The notes under the pieces are model-generated. The model was not told where the DNA came from. It saw nothing but the letters and a program-made list of their open reading frames with translations, and made no database searches. Source: Alphaproteobacteria bacterium (GTDB taxonomy: Bacteria; Pseudomonadota; Alphaproteobacteria; Rhizobiales; JAJFHC01). Taken from it: a stretch of DNA of 64,000 bases. Shown here piece by piece: positions 9,513-17,928 of this stretch (position 1 is its first letter; each line of letters starts with the position of its first letter). Made by a program: the position numbers and the translations under genes. The stretch covers positions 1 through 64,000 of the forward strand of contig JAJFHD010000142.1 of the NCBI GenBank assembly GCA_021775805.1, read 5' to 3'.

Positions 9513-10835
9513 ATGCCTATCTCAATTCTGATGCCTGCTCTTTCCCCGACCATGGAAACAGGCAATCTCGCCAAATGGCACGTCAAGGAAGGCGACAAGG
9601 TTGCATCGGGCGATGTCATCGCCGAAATCGAAACCGACAAGGCCACGATGGAAGTCGAATCCATCGATGAAGGTGTGGTCGGCAAAATTCTGGTTGCCGA
9701 GGGTGCCGCCGATGTGCCCGTCAATGAGTTGATCGCCCTATTGCTTGAAGATGGCGAGGATGCGGCAGACCTTGATGGAGCGTCAGCTCCAGCGCCCGCC
9801 GCAGCAGCGGCTGCGCCGGATCCGGCCCCTGCGCCAACGATTGAACCAACGGCGACAGCACCTGAAACTCCGGTAGCCGTTGCTCCTGCCACAGACCCTG
9901 GCGCGGGCAGGGTGTTCGCCAGCCCGTTGGCCCGCCGGATCGCCCAGCAAAACAATGTCCCGCTGGCACAACTGTCTGGATCGGGACCAAATGGCCGGAT
10001 CGTCAAAAAGGACGTGGAAGCGGCGATCGCACAAGGCATTCCGGCCAAAGCGCCAGCCGCGGCCGCACCGGCCGCTGCAACGCATGCCTCGGCAGCATCT
10101 AGCCTGGCGGCGGCCCCCGCCGTCGATTACCGGGCGTTTTACAGCGACGACAGCTACGAAGAAGTAGCACTCGACAGCATGCGCAAGACGATTGCCAAAC
10201 GTCTGACCGCTTCCAAGCGCGATATTCCTCACTTCTATCTGACCCTGGAATGCCGGATTGACGGGCTTCTGGAACTGCGCAAGACGCTCAACGCGCGCAG
10301 TGACGAGTACAAGATCTCCGTCAACGACTTTGTCATCCGCGCCTGTGCCCTGGCTCTCAAGGCAGTGCCTGAGGCCAACGCGACCTGGGCTGAAACCCAC
10401 ATCCTCCGGCACAAGCACGCCGACATTTCCATGGCGGTCGCAATCGATGGTGGTCTGATTACGCCGATCATCAGGGCAGCAGAAACCAAGGGGCTTGCGT
10501 CGATAGCAAACGAAGCCAAGGATCTCGCAACCCGGGCACGGGACCGAAAGCTTTCGATGGATGAATTCGAAGGCGGGACGTTTTCGGTTTCCAATCTCGG
10601 CATGTTCGGCATCAAGAATTTCACGGCAGTGATAAACCCGCCCCAGGCTGCAATTATGGCCGTGGGTGCGGGCGAGCGACGAGCCGTGGTGAACGCTGAT
10701 GGCACGATCGAATCGGCAACCATGATGACGGTCACGTTGTCCTGCGACCATCGCGTCATTGATGGGGCGCTTGGTGCCAGGCTGCTGGGAGCGTTCAAGG
10801 GGTTCATCGAAGAACCCCTGACGATGTTGCTCTAA
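9513..10835 (+). CDS. pdhC: Dihydrolipoamide acetyltransferase, E2 of pyruvate dehydrogenase
   Basis: 440 residues. Domain order: one lipoyl domain (about 1–78, lysine in EIETDKATMEVE, almost identical to the PdhB one), an Ala/Pro linker, the E1/E3-binding peripheral subunit domain (FASPLARRIAQQN…GSGPNGRIVKKDVE, about 130–170), a second Ala-rich linker, and the catalytic acetyltransferase domain ending in SCDHRVIDGALGA, which carries the active-site His and Asp. It moves the acetyl group to CoA and forms the PDH core. A longer frame begins at 9318 inside pdhB; ATG 9513 with GAGGGA upstream is the true start. Confidence 0.97.
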   Translation: MPISILMPALSPTMETGNLAKWHVKEGDKVASGDVIAEIETDKATMEVESIDEGVVGKILVAEGAADVPVNELIALLLEDGEDAADLDGASAPAPAAAAAAPDPAPAPTIEPTATAPETPVAVAPATDPGAGRVFASPLARRIAQQNNVPLAQLSGSGPNGRIVKKDVEAAIAQGIPAKAPAAAAPAAATHASAASSLAAAPAVDYRAFYSDDSYEEVALDSMRKTIAKRLTASKRDIPHFYLTLECRIDGLLELRKTLNARSDEYKISVNDFVIRACALALKAVPEANATWAETHILRHKHADISMAVAIDGGLITPIIRAAETKGLASIANEAKDLATRARDRKLSMDEFEGGTFSVSNLGMFGIKNFTAVINPPQAAIMAVGAGERRAVVNADGTIESATMMTVTLSCDHRVIDGALGARLLGAFKGFIEEPLTMLL

Positions 10836-10855
10836 GGCAATCGTTATCTGCTCTT

Positions 10856-10872
10856 GCACCGCTTGTCGGTGC
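10856..10872 (+). promoter_or_regulatory. Small hairpin between pdhC and lpd
   Basis: GCACCG (10856–10861) and CGGTGC (10867–10872) form a perfect six-base stem with a five-base loop in the 69-base gap between pdhC and lpd. No T-run follows, so read-through or RNA processing is more likely than termination. Confidence 0.3.
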
Positions 10873-10904
10873 CCTGACGTCAACACGTAACCGGGACCGA
10901 ACCC

Positions 10905-12308
10905 ATGTCAGAAAATGCATTTGATCTTGTTGTCATCGGCGCTGGGCCGGGTGGCTACGTCGCTGCGATCCGCGCCGCACAACTTGGCATGAAGACGGCT
11001 GTCATCGAACGCGAACATCTGGGCGGCATCTGCCTGAACTGGGGGTGTATCCCGACCAAGGCCCTGTTGAGATCATCGGAAATTTATACCCTACTCCACC
11101 ATCTCGACGACTTCGGATTATCCGCCAAGGACATCTCGTTCGATGTCTCCAAGATCGTCAAGCGCAGCCGTGCGGTCTCCGCCCAGCTTGCCGGCGGTGT
11201 CGGTTATCTGCTCAAGAAAAACAAGGTCACCGTGATCGACGGTGAGGCCAAACTCAAAGGCGGCGGTGTCGTTGCCGTGGCCAAGGACGGCAAGGCTCTG
11301 CCTGACGTCAAGGCCAAGCACATCATCCTGGCGACCGGTGCCCGGGCCCGCACGTTGCCGGGGCTTGAACCCGATGGAAAGCAGGTCTGGACGTACAAGG
11401 AAGCCATGGTTCCTGACGCGCTGCCAAAGTCCCTGCTGGTCGTCGGATCCGGTGCGATCGGGATCGAGTTTGCAAGCTTCTACAACAGTCTGGGAGTCAA
11501 GACGACCGTGGTCGAAGTGATGGACCGGGTGTTGCCTGTGGAAGATGAAGAGATTTCAGCGCTGGCCGCGAAAGCTTTCGAGAAACAGGGGATGAGCCTG
11601 AAAACCTCGACCACTGTGGAGAAGCTCGAAAAGACGGCAAGCCACGTCACGGCAACGTTGAAATCCAAGGACGGTAAAACAGAGACCGTTCAGGTCGACC
11701 GGGTCATTCTGGCGGTTGGTATTACCGGAAACGTTGAGAACCTTGGCCTCGAGGATGTCGGCGTCAAGGTGGACCGTGGCCATGTTGTCATCGATCAATG
11801 GTGTGAGACCGGCGTGGATGGGGTCTATGCGATCGGCGATCTTGCGGGTCCGCCCTGGCTTGCGCACAAGGCCAGTCACGAAGGCGTTCTGTGTGTCGAG
11901 CACATTGCCGGTCTAAAGGGCGTACATCCACTCAACGTGGCGAACATTCCCGGGTGCACCTACTGCAATCCCCAGGTTGCCAGCATCGGACTGTCGGAGG
12001 CGGCAGCCAAAGCTGCCGGTCATGACGTCAATGTCGGCCGGTTCCCGTTCATGGGCAATGGCAAAGCCATCGCACTTGGAGAACCGGAAGGGCTGATCAA
12101 GACAGTGTTTGATTCCAAGACCGGTGAATTGCTGGGCGCTCACATGATTGGCGCGGAAGTCACCGAGTTGATACAGGGATACTCGGTGGCCAAATCTTTG
12201 GAGACAACGGAAGCCGAACTGATGCACGCGGTGTTCCCGCATCCGACCTTGAGTGAAATGATGCACGAGTCGGTACTCGATGCCTACGGACGTGTCATTC
12301 ACATCTGA
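10905..12308 (+). CDS. lpdA: Dihydrolipoyl dehydrogenase (E3)
   Basis: 467 residues, standard length. It reoxidises the dihydrolipoyl groups of PDH and related complexes, using FAD and NAD. Seen: the FAD-binding GAGPGGYVAAIRAAQ, the redox disulfide in GGICLNWGCIPTKALL, the NAD-binding GSGAIGIEFA, the second FAD motif GVYAIGDLAG, and the dimer-interface catalytic HAVFPHPTLSE with its His–Glu pair. Last gene of the PDH operon. Confidence 0.97.
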   Translation: MSENAFDLVVIGAGPGGYVAAIRAAQLGMKTAVIEREHLGGICLNWGCIPTKALLRSSEIYTLLHHLDDFGLSAKDISFDVSKIVKRSRAVSAQLAGGVGYLLKKNKVTVIDGEAKLKGGGVVAVAKDGKALPDVKAKHIILATGARARTLPGLEPDGKQVWTYKEAMVPDALPKSLLVVGSGAIGIEFASFYNSLGVKTTVVEVMDRVLPVEDEEISALAAKAFEKQGMSLKTSTTVEKLEKTASHVTATLKSKDGKTETVQVDRVILAVGITGNVENLGLEDVGVKVDRGHVVIDQWCETGVDGVYAIGDLAGPPWLAHKASHEGVLCVEHIAGLKGVHPLNVANIPGCTYCNPQVASIGLSEAAAKAAGHDVNVGRFPFMGNGKAIALGEPEGLIKTVFDSKTGELLGAHMIGAEVTELIQGYSVAKSLETTEAELMHAVFPHPTLSEMMHESVLDAYGRVIHI

Positions 12309-12392
12309 TCTGCTGCAATCAAAAGGGTGTATGACACAGACACTTGTTATATTGTTCGTGTGGTGAACGATTCCATTTGAGGAGACAATTCA

Positions 12393-12641
12393 ATGGGTGG
12401 ACTTGGAATTATCGGTTGGATCATTATCGGTGGACTTGCCGGGTGGATTGCCGAGAAAGTTACAAAAAGCAATCACGGCCTCCTGATGAACATCGTCGTC
12501 GGAATCGTCGGCGGTGTCCTTGGCGGATTTCTGGCAGGTATCCTTGGTCTTCAGATCGTAAGCGGTTGGCTCGGATCGCTGGTCATAGCGACCGTAGGCG
12601 CGCTGATACTCCTCTTCGTCCTGCAGGCCCTCAAAAAATAG
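12393..12641 (+). CDS. GlsB/YeaQ/YmgE family small membrane protein
   Basis: 82 residues, nearly all membrane: three glycine-rich hydrophobic helices (about 4–20, 30–52, 57–78) with the family pattern GWIIIGGLAGWIAEK near the start. The family (transglycosylase-associated in databases) is often stress-induced; its molecular role is not known. A clear ribosome-binding site (GAGGAGA) sits 7–8 bases before ATG 12393. It lies 84 bases after lpd and is convergent with the acyltransferase gene. Confidence 0.9.
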   Translation: MGGLGIIGWIIIGGLAGWIAEKVTKSNHGLLMNIVVGIVGGVLGGFLAGILGLQIVSGWLGSLVIATVGALILLFVLQALKK

Positions 12642-12728
12642 TTTCGAACAGTATACGGTTACCCGGATAGCCAAACCCGTCTCCAATGGACCGGTTGGGT
12701 TGAGTGGCGACGGTATTGTCGTGCCTGA

Positions 12729-13850
12729 TTACACGATTGGTGTGGCTTGGGTGCCGGCAGTTACACTTTGGCGATGCTTGGCGATGGCGAGAATACGCCA
12801 TCTGAGCCATGCCGACAGTTTGTACCGTTGGGAAAGCACCGGTTTCTCAACAAGATAGAACGACAGGTAGGCAATTGTCAGAACGATAGGCAGTACCACG
12901 ATAAACAAACCCAAAGGCGTCAGAGACGGCATCAGAAAGATGGCTGTCTGCTGGATCAGGAATCCGTAGATGTAAATGCCGTAGGATGCGTCTCCCAGCA
13001 AGTTGAAGTCACGGATAAAGCCGCTCGGTACGAAGGCCAACCAGAAGATCGTGTAGGCCATCGCGACAACGAGTAAGGCCTGATATGCAGGTGTTGCACT
13101 GGCGAAGTAGACGGCAATCCAAAGGGATACGACAAGCAAGATGCTGACCGGAATGGCGTCGCGGTAGACATAGAAGGCCGCTCCGACCAGGAAACAAAGC
13201 CCGAAGCGGGCAAGGTGGTCTATCGCCCCGAACTGTTCTCTTAAATCAGTCAATCCGGTCACCGCCCCATAGACCCCGAGAAATCCGACGGCAACGAGTG
13301 CAAATTTCCAACGCGATGCCAGCAACCCGAGCAAACTGACAATCGCAAGTCCAACGTAGGCCATGGCTTCCCAGCGCAAGGTCCACAGAGGCGTATTGAT
13401 CTCGCTTTGAGACGGAACAGTCGCGAATACGCCATAGAGCCCGAGATTGTCGAGAACCAGACCTGCAGTCAGGGGCACGTAAAGCCATGTCCTCCAGTCG
13501 GTGAAATAGGCACCCATCGTCACTGTTGTGACCATCGGACCGATCACAAATGCGGTAACGATCGTTGCCATCAGCAGGCCCGGGATCAGACGCAGGCCCC
13601 GGGCTGCGACAAAATCGAAAATATCGTTGTCCGACAACAGACTTTTGGCAATCAGGAATCCGCTGATAATGAAAAAGACGTTCACAGCCAGATGGCCGAG
13701 CGTGTATCCGGTCTCGACTTGAAGCGGCTCAATTGCGTCGATGCCCAGAACAACCGGATTGGCGTGGGTCACCACAACCGCGGTTGCGGCGAGAAAACGC
13801 AGGAGATTGAAGTTGTTGTCTCTGGTACCGATATATGCAGACAGTCTCAT
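12729..13850 (-). CDS. Acyltransferase family 3 (OafA-like) integral membrane protein
   Basis: About 373 residues with roughly ten hydrophobic helices. The N-terminal signature fits acyltransferase 3: NFNLLRFLAATAVVVTHA with the catalytic-type His, then a long run of helices and a basic C-terminus. Such proteins O-acylate sugars of lipopolysaccharide, exopolysaccharide or other glycoconjugates using cytoplasmic acyl donors. The frame extends to 14015; ATG 13850 (MRLSAYIGTRDNN) is preferred because homology begins there and GGGGA lies upstream. It sits on the opposite strand between lpd and lipA and is not tied to a glycan cluster, so its substrate is unknown. Confidence 0.9.
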   Translation of the reverse strand: MRLSAYIGTRDNNFNLLRFLAATAVVVTHANPVVLGIDAIEPLQVETGYTLGHLAVNVFFIISGFLIAKSLLSDNDIFDFVAARGLRLIPGLLMATIVTAFVIGPMVTTVTMGAYFTDWRTWLYVPLTAGLVLDNLGLYGVFATVPSQSEINTPLWTLRWEAMAYVGLAIVSLLGLLASRWKFALVAVGFLGVYGAVTGLTDLREQFGAIDHLARFGLCFLVGAAFYVYRDAIPVSILLVVSLWIAVYFASATPAYQALLVVAMAYTIFWLAFVPSGFIRDFNLLGDASYGIYIYGFLIQQTAIFLMPSLTPLGLFIVVLPIVLTIAYLSFYLVEKPVLSQRYKLSAWLRWRILAIAKHRQSVTAGTQATPIV

Positions 13851-14048
13851 TATGACACATCCCCGGAGTGTATTATCCTTGGCTACACTTCCAGGAGCAA
13901 AGTCCATGCCAAAGACCGCCCACATTGGCGGTCCCATCGTCTCAATGCTGAAACAACCTCCCGGTGATGGGAAGAACTCCGCAAGTTCCTTGATTTTTTG
14001 CGTAAAAACAGCCATCTATGGCGTTGATGTTGCTGTTTGGAAATGCTT

Positions 14049-15011
14049 ATGACCACCATACTCGACACCGTCTCAGACGGCCGTCCAAGACATCCTGAAA
14101 AGGCACACCGACCAGATACGAAGGTCCTTCGTAAGCCCGACTGGATCAGGGTCAAGGCGCCGGGGTCCCAGGTCTACCAGGAAACCAGGAAGATCGTGCG
14201 CGACAACAATCTCGTGACCGTTTGCGAGGAAGCCGGTTGTCCGAACATCGGCGAATGCTGGTCGAAGAAACACGCGACCATGATGATCCTGGGCGACACG
14301 TGCACGCGCGCCTGCGCGTTCTGCAATGTCAAGACCGGACTGCCGGGCGCCGTGGACATCGCCGAACCGAACAACGTCGCCGATGCAGTCGCCAAGCTTG
14401 GGCTGAACCACGTGGTGATCACATCGGTTGACCGCGACGACCTCGACGATGGCGGGGCAGGGCACTTTGCCGACGTGATAGGGGCAATTCGCAACCGTTC
14501 TCCGGCCACCACGATTGAAGTTCTGACCCCCGATTTCCTGCGCAAGGACGGCGCGCTTGAGGTTGTGGTCGCGGCAAAGCCCGATGTCTTCAACCATAAC
14601 CTTGAGACCGTGCCATCGCTCTATCTGACGGTGCGTCCGGGTGCGCGCTATTTTCATTCGCTCCGCATTCTGCAGCAGGTCAAGGAACTGGATCCGTCCA
14701 TGTTCACCAAATCGGGCCTCATGGTCGGGCTTGGCGAGAAGCGGCTCGAAGTGCTTCAGGTCATGGACGACATGCGTGCCGCCGACATCGATTTCCTGAC
14801 CATCGGCCAGTACCTGCAGCCGACCCGGAAACACCATCAGCTGGACCGGTTCGTGACCCCGGACGAGTTCAAGTCGTTTGAAACAAACGCTTATTCAAAA
14901 GGTTTTTTGCTTGTGTCTTCAAGTCCGTTGACAAGGTCTTCGCATCACGCCGGCGATGACTTCGGGCGCCTGCGTCAGGCGCGTGAAGCCAAGCTCAGCC
15001 AGTCCGCCTGA
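14049..15011 (+). CDS. lipA: Lipoyl synthase LipA (radical SAM)
   Basis: 320 residues. It inserts two sulfurs into protein-bound octanoyl groups, making the lipoyl cofactor needed by the PDH proteins encoded just upstream. The auxiliary cluster cysteines are C59, C64 and C70 (VCEEAGCPNIGEC); the radical SAM CxxxCxxC is C85, C89 and C92 (CTRACAFC). The conserved C-terminal serine motif appears as LTRSSHHA. Start at 14049 (MTTILDT) is preferred over the ATG at 14037 because GGA is better spaced; both are possible. Confidence 0.97.
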   Translation: MTTILDTVSDGRPRHPEKAHRPDTKVLRKPDWIRVKAPGSQVYQETRKIVRDNNLVTVCEEAGCPNIGECWSKKHATMMILGDTCTRACAFCNVKTGLPGAVDIAEPNNVADAVAKLGLNHVVITSVDRDDLDDGGAGHFADVIGAIRNRSPATTIEVLTPDFLRKDGALEVVVAAKPDVFNHNLETVPSLYLTVRPGARYFHSLRILQQVKELDPSMFTKSGLMVGLGEKRLEVLQVMDDMRAADIDFLTIGQYLQPTRKHHQLDRFVTPDEFKSFETNAYSKGFLLVSSSPLTRSSHHAGDDFGRLRQAREAKLSQSA

Positions 15012-15041
15012 GTCAGGCATGTAGGGCTTGCGGAGCTGATC

Positions 15042-15530
15042 ATGCCAAAATTCGAGACGCGGCGCTTTGTACGTCATTCGCCCGAACAGATGTTTGATCT
15101 GATCATGGATGTCGAGCGCTATCCTGAATTTTTGCCTTTGTGCGAAAGCCTTGTCGTGATCGACCGTGAGATGACACCCGGCGGTGAAGTCGTGGTAGCC
15201 GACATGACGATCGGTTACAAGGCGATCAGGGAGACTTTCCGCAGCAGGGTTGAGGCAGATGCCAGTCAGTGCCTCGTGGTTGCCCGTTACATCGATGGCC
15301 CTATCAAGCATCTGGAAAACCGGTGGCAGTTCGCCCTGCGCGACGGCGGCGGGTGCATCATCTCGTTCTACCTGAACTATGAGTTCAAGAATCTTGCGTT
15401 GAAGGTTCTTATGGGCGCCATGTTCGACAAGGCATTCAGGAAATTCGCGGAAGCCTTCGAGGCCCGCGCGGACATGGTCTACGGCGTCCCGCAAGCCCGC
15501 ATCCCTGACGCCAGCGTGTCGCGGACATGA
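15042..15530 (+). CDS. START-domain protein, Coq10/RatA family
   Basis: 162 residues forming one polyketide-cyclase/START-like domain: HSPEQMFDLIMDVERYPEFLPLC at the N-terminus and a C-terminal amphipathic helix (MFDKAFRKFAEAFEARA). Homologues are annotated either as the Coq10 ubiquinone-binding protein or as the RatA ribosome-association toxin; in alphaproteobacteria next to lipA the Coq10-like role is the commoner reading. GGAGCTGATC precedes the start. It overlaps the next gene by four bases (ATGA), so the two are probably translationally coupled. Confidence 0.88.
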   Translation: MPKFETRRFVRHSPEQMFDLIMDVERYPEFLPLCESLVVIDREMTPGGEVVVADMTIGYKAIRETFRSRVEADASQCLVVARYIDGPIKHLENRWQFALRDGGGCIISFYLNYEFKNLALKVLMGAMFDKAFRKFAEAFEARADMVYGVPQARIPDASVSRT

Positions 15531-16186
15531 CGCCCGATCTCGTCATATTCGACTGCGACGGTGTCCTTGTGGACACCGAAACGGTCGCCCATCAGCGTAT
15601 GGCCGACGCGTTCACGGAAATCGGCTTTGCCATGAGTTTGCATGAATGCCGCGATCTGTTTGAAGGCAAAACCCTCGAGGACCTGTGTCGTCATGTGCAG
15701 GACGAGCTTGGCAGGAAGCCAGATCCGGAACTCACGCTCCATGTCCGGCATCAGATCGAGACGGCGGTTGCCGAGCAGGTGACCATCATTCCCGGCGCGT
15801 CGGAACTACTCGATGCGGTCATTGCGCGCGATATCCCCTATTGCGTGGCGTCGTCGGGCTCTGTCAGGAAGATGCACATGACGCTGGGCAAGACCGGGCT
15901 GCTCGATCGCCTGGAACATGTGCTGTTCAGCGCCCAGGATGTCGGTCGCGGGAAACCGCACCCGGATGTGTTTCTGGCAGCGGCACAGGCTCTGGGTGTG
16001 CCCTGCGAGCGGGCGGTGATCATCGAGGATTCAGTGTCCGGCATCCGCGCGGGATTGACCGCCGGCGCCAGAGTGCTGGGCTACGCCGGCGACCCGTTCA
16101 CGAAACCCGAGACACTTGAAGCGGCCGGTGCCCAGGTCTTCTTCGACATGGACGATGCCCATTACATGATGAATCTCAAGGGCTGA
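15527..16186 (+). CDS. HAD-superfamily phosphatase / beta-phosphoglucomutase-like protein
   Basis: 219 residues, HAD subfamily IA. Motif I with the nucleophile is FDCDGVLVDTE, motif II is VASSGS, the lysine motif is GKPHPDVF, and motif IV is IIEDSVSGIRAG. A helical cap lies between motifs I and II. Members dephosphorylate small sugar phosphates, nucleotides or phosphoglycolate; nothing nearby fixes the substrate. It overlaps the Coq10-like gene by four bases and ends two bases before the convergent methyltransferase gene. Confidence 0.9.
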   Translation: MTPDLVIFDCDGVLVDTETVAHQRMADAFTEIGFAMSLHECRDLFEGKTLEDLCRHVQDELGRKPDPELTLHVRHQIETAVAEQVTIIPGASELLDAVIARDIPYCVASSGSVRKMHMTLGKTGLLDRLEHVLFSAQDVGRGKPHPDVFLAAAQALGVPCERAVIIEDSVSGIRAGLTAGARVLGYAGDPFTKPETLEAAGAQVFFDMDDAHYMMNLKG

Positions 16187-16187
16187 A

Positions 16188-17750
16188 TCACAAAGTGCCG
16201 GTGCGGCGGAACATCGGTGCGATGGACATTTCGAACTTCCTGTTGAGTTCTTTCAACACCTCCAGAGCGGCGGCCTCGTCCGTGATGTCTTCGCCGTTCA
16301 TGCTGACGGAATGGCCGTCTGCGGTTAGTTTGTCGTAAACCGCCCTCGGCACATCCTTTACGCCGTCCCTGTGCATTCTCATGAGTATATAGTTAGGAGC
16401 GGACATTTCATGGACCGAGCCAATTGCAGGAGCACTTACAAGGTACAATGGTTTGCCCTTGTCCACTTCGGCGGCAACCGCCTCATCGAGCCGTCGCATG
16501 GACTCGACGACGCACGGCTGATTTGCAGCGGAAACCGCCGGCACGATGTAGCCGATTGCCAGAAGAACGCGGATAGCATCCAGCAGACCGGTGCCGCCCT
16601 CCGACTTGTGTTCCAGCACCGCGCCAAGTTCTGCTCCCGTCCGAATGCCATCGGCCAGGGCGTCGAGCAGAAGGGCGTAGGGATCGTCGGCAAGGGTTGC
16701 TTCGCCGGCCGGTGCGTCGACGGTCAGGGCACACGTCCTTCTGTCGCGAATTAGGCAGAACCGGAGGGACGACACTATCTGCAACTGTTGGGCAGCATTG
16801 AGTTTTGAAACGCCTTTGACAAAGATGTCCTGGCGAAATTTCTGATTGTGCCAGATATCTTTGTAAAGCTCCTTTGCACCGGTTCCGCGAAATTTGTCCA
16901 GGTTTGCATGCGCGTCCGGGGGCAGGCAGATATCCTTGACAGTCATGAGCAGATCCGCGGATCCGACAAAGGACAGCTTGGCTTCGGACAGTTCGGCGGC
17001 CACTTCATGAAAGAAGTAGGAACGCCAACTCTCGTTGAGGAACTCGTGAATGACGTATGCCGGGTCCGCTTTTCCAATCTCTTCAAGACTCTTGAGGGAC
17101 GTCGGGTGTCTCTGGAAATACTTGGCGCCGCCATCGGCAATGGCGTTGGTCAACTCGAACGCCTGGGCGACATTCTGGGCGGGCTCTCCGGCAAAGATTT
17201 TTTCCGATTCAATCAATAACTGGCGCAACGGCATTTCGGCAATCCGGCCGACGGAACAATTGTAGGAGACGTAAACCAATCCGCCCGGTTTGAGCTTTTG
17301 TCTGAGGAACTGCCGCACATGGGCGCTGATGTCGTTCGTGATCCATGAATAGACCCCATGCAGGACGACAATGTCGAAATCGGGCAGGTCGAGGTTCTCC
17401 AGGTCCGAAAAACTCTCCTCCAGAACAGTCAGATTGCTTAGCGCCGCTGCGTCCGCCAACGCCCGTGCGTTGGCGGCATGGATCGGATTGTGGTCGATGC
17501 CGTAGTAGCGCCCGTCAGGATCCCTGGCCGCCATATAGTTGAGCGTCAATCCCTGACCGAATCCCAGTTCGCAGTAGGTCATCCGCCGCGCACCCGGTGC
17601 AGTCGCCACGACCGGGACTGGTGGTCGAAAACCTGCCAGCACGGTTTTCAACAGAAGCTGATCTGGATTGAGTGCGGCGTAGAATTCCGTGACATACTCG
17701 ATATCAGTCCGGTACCCCCCCGCCCAGTCACTATTCATTGTCGATGCCAT
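16188..17750 (-). CDS. Class I SAM-dependent methyltransferase with C-terminal regulatory domain
   Basis: About 520 residues. The N-terminal half is a Rossmann methyltransferase: SAM-binding motif I YCELGFGQG (about 49–57), the following acidic motif YGIDHNP, and DIVVLHGVYSWI around motif IV. The remaining ~300 residues resemble the methyltransferase regulatory domain family (PF10119 type) seen in a group of bacterial methyltransferases of unknown substrate. Start choice is uncertain: in-frame ATGs lie at 17738, 17750 and 17786, and I take 17750. A terminator hairpin separates it from the outer-membrane protein gene upstream on the same strand. Confidence 0.85.
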   Translation of the reverse strand: MASTMNSDWAGGYRTDIEYVTEFYAALNPDQLLLKTVLAGFRPPVPVVATAPGARRMTYCELGFGQGLTLNYMAARDPDGRYYGIDHNPIHAANARALADAAALSNLTVLEESFSDLENLDLPDFDIVVLHGVYSWITNDISAHVRQFLRQKLKPGGLVYVSYNCSVGRIAEMPLRQLLIESEKIFAGEPAQNVAQAFELTNAIADGGAKYFQRHPTSLKSLEEIGKADPAYVIHEFLNESWRSYFFHEVAAELSEAKLSFVGSADLLMTVKDICLPPDAHANLDKFRGTGAKELYKDIWHNQKFRQDIFVKGVSKLNAAQQLQIVSSLRFCLIRDRRTCALTVDAPAGEATLADDPYALLLDALADGIRTGAELGAVLEHKSEGGTGLLDAIRVLLAIGYIVPAVSAANQPCVVESMRRLDEAVAAEVDKGKPLYLVSAPAIGSVHEMSAPNYILMRMHRDGVKDVPRAVYDKLTADGHSVSMNGEDITDEAAALEVLKELNRKFEMSIAPMFRRTGTL

Positions 17751-17867
17751 CGCAGAACCATCCGATAAGCGATTTCTGTAGTGCATTGCGCCAGCGTAAC
17801 AGCGGCACGGAACAATCAATTTGGCAAGGAATGAAGTGGCCGCTCAAGGAAAGTCTTATCAATGGAA

Positions 17868-17899
17868 AGGGCGTGAGTTACGACTTTCACTCACGCCCT
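17868..17899 (-). terminator. Intrinsic-terminator-like hairpin after the inverse autotransporter gene
   Basis: AGGGCGTGAGT (17868–17878) and ACTCACGCCCT (17889–17899) form a perfect 11-base stem with a ten-base loop. On the minus strand it lies 30 bases past the stop of the outer-membrane protein gene and is followed by TTTCC. It probably separates that gene from the methyltransferase gene downstream. Confidence 0.62.
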
Positions 17900-17928
17900 G
17901 AAACCGATTTTGCCTTAATGTCCGCGCC

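Noticed and set aside
15042..16186. RatA-like toxin with the HAD gene as antitoxin
   Set aside because: RatA-family proteins near lipA are normally Coq10-like, and a HAD phosphatase is not a known antitoxin partner; the four-base overlap alone is ordinary operon coupling.
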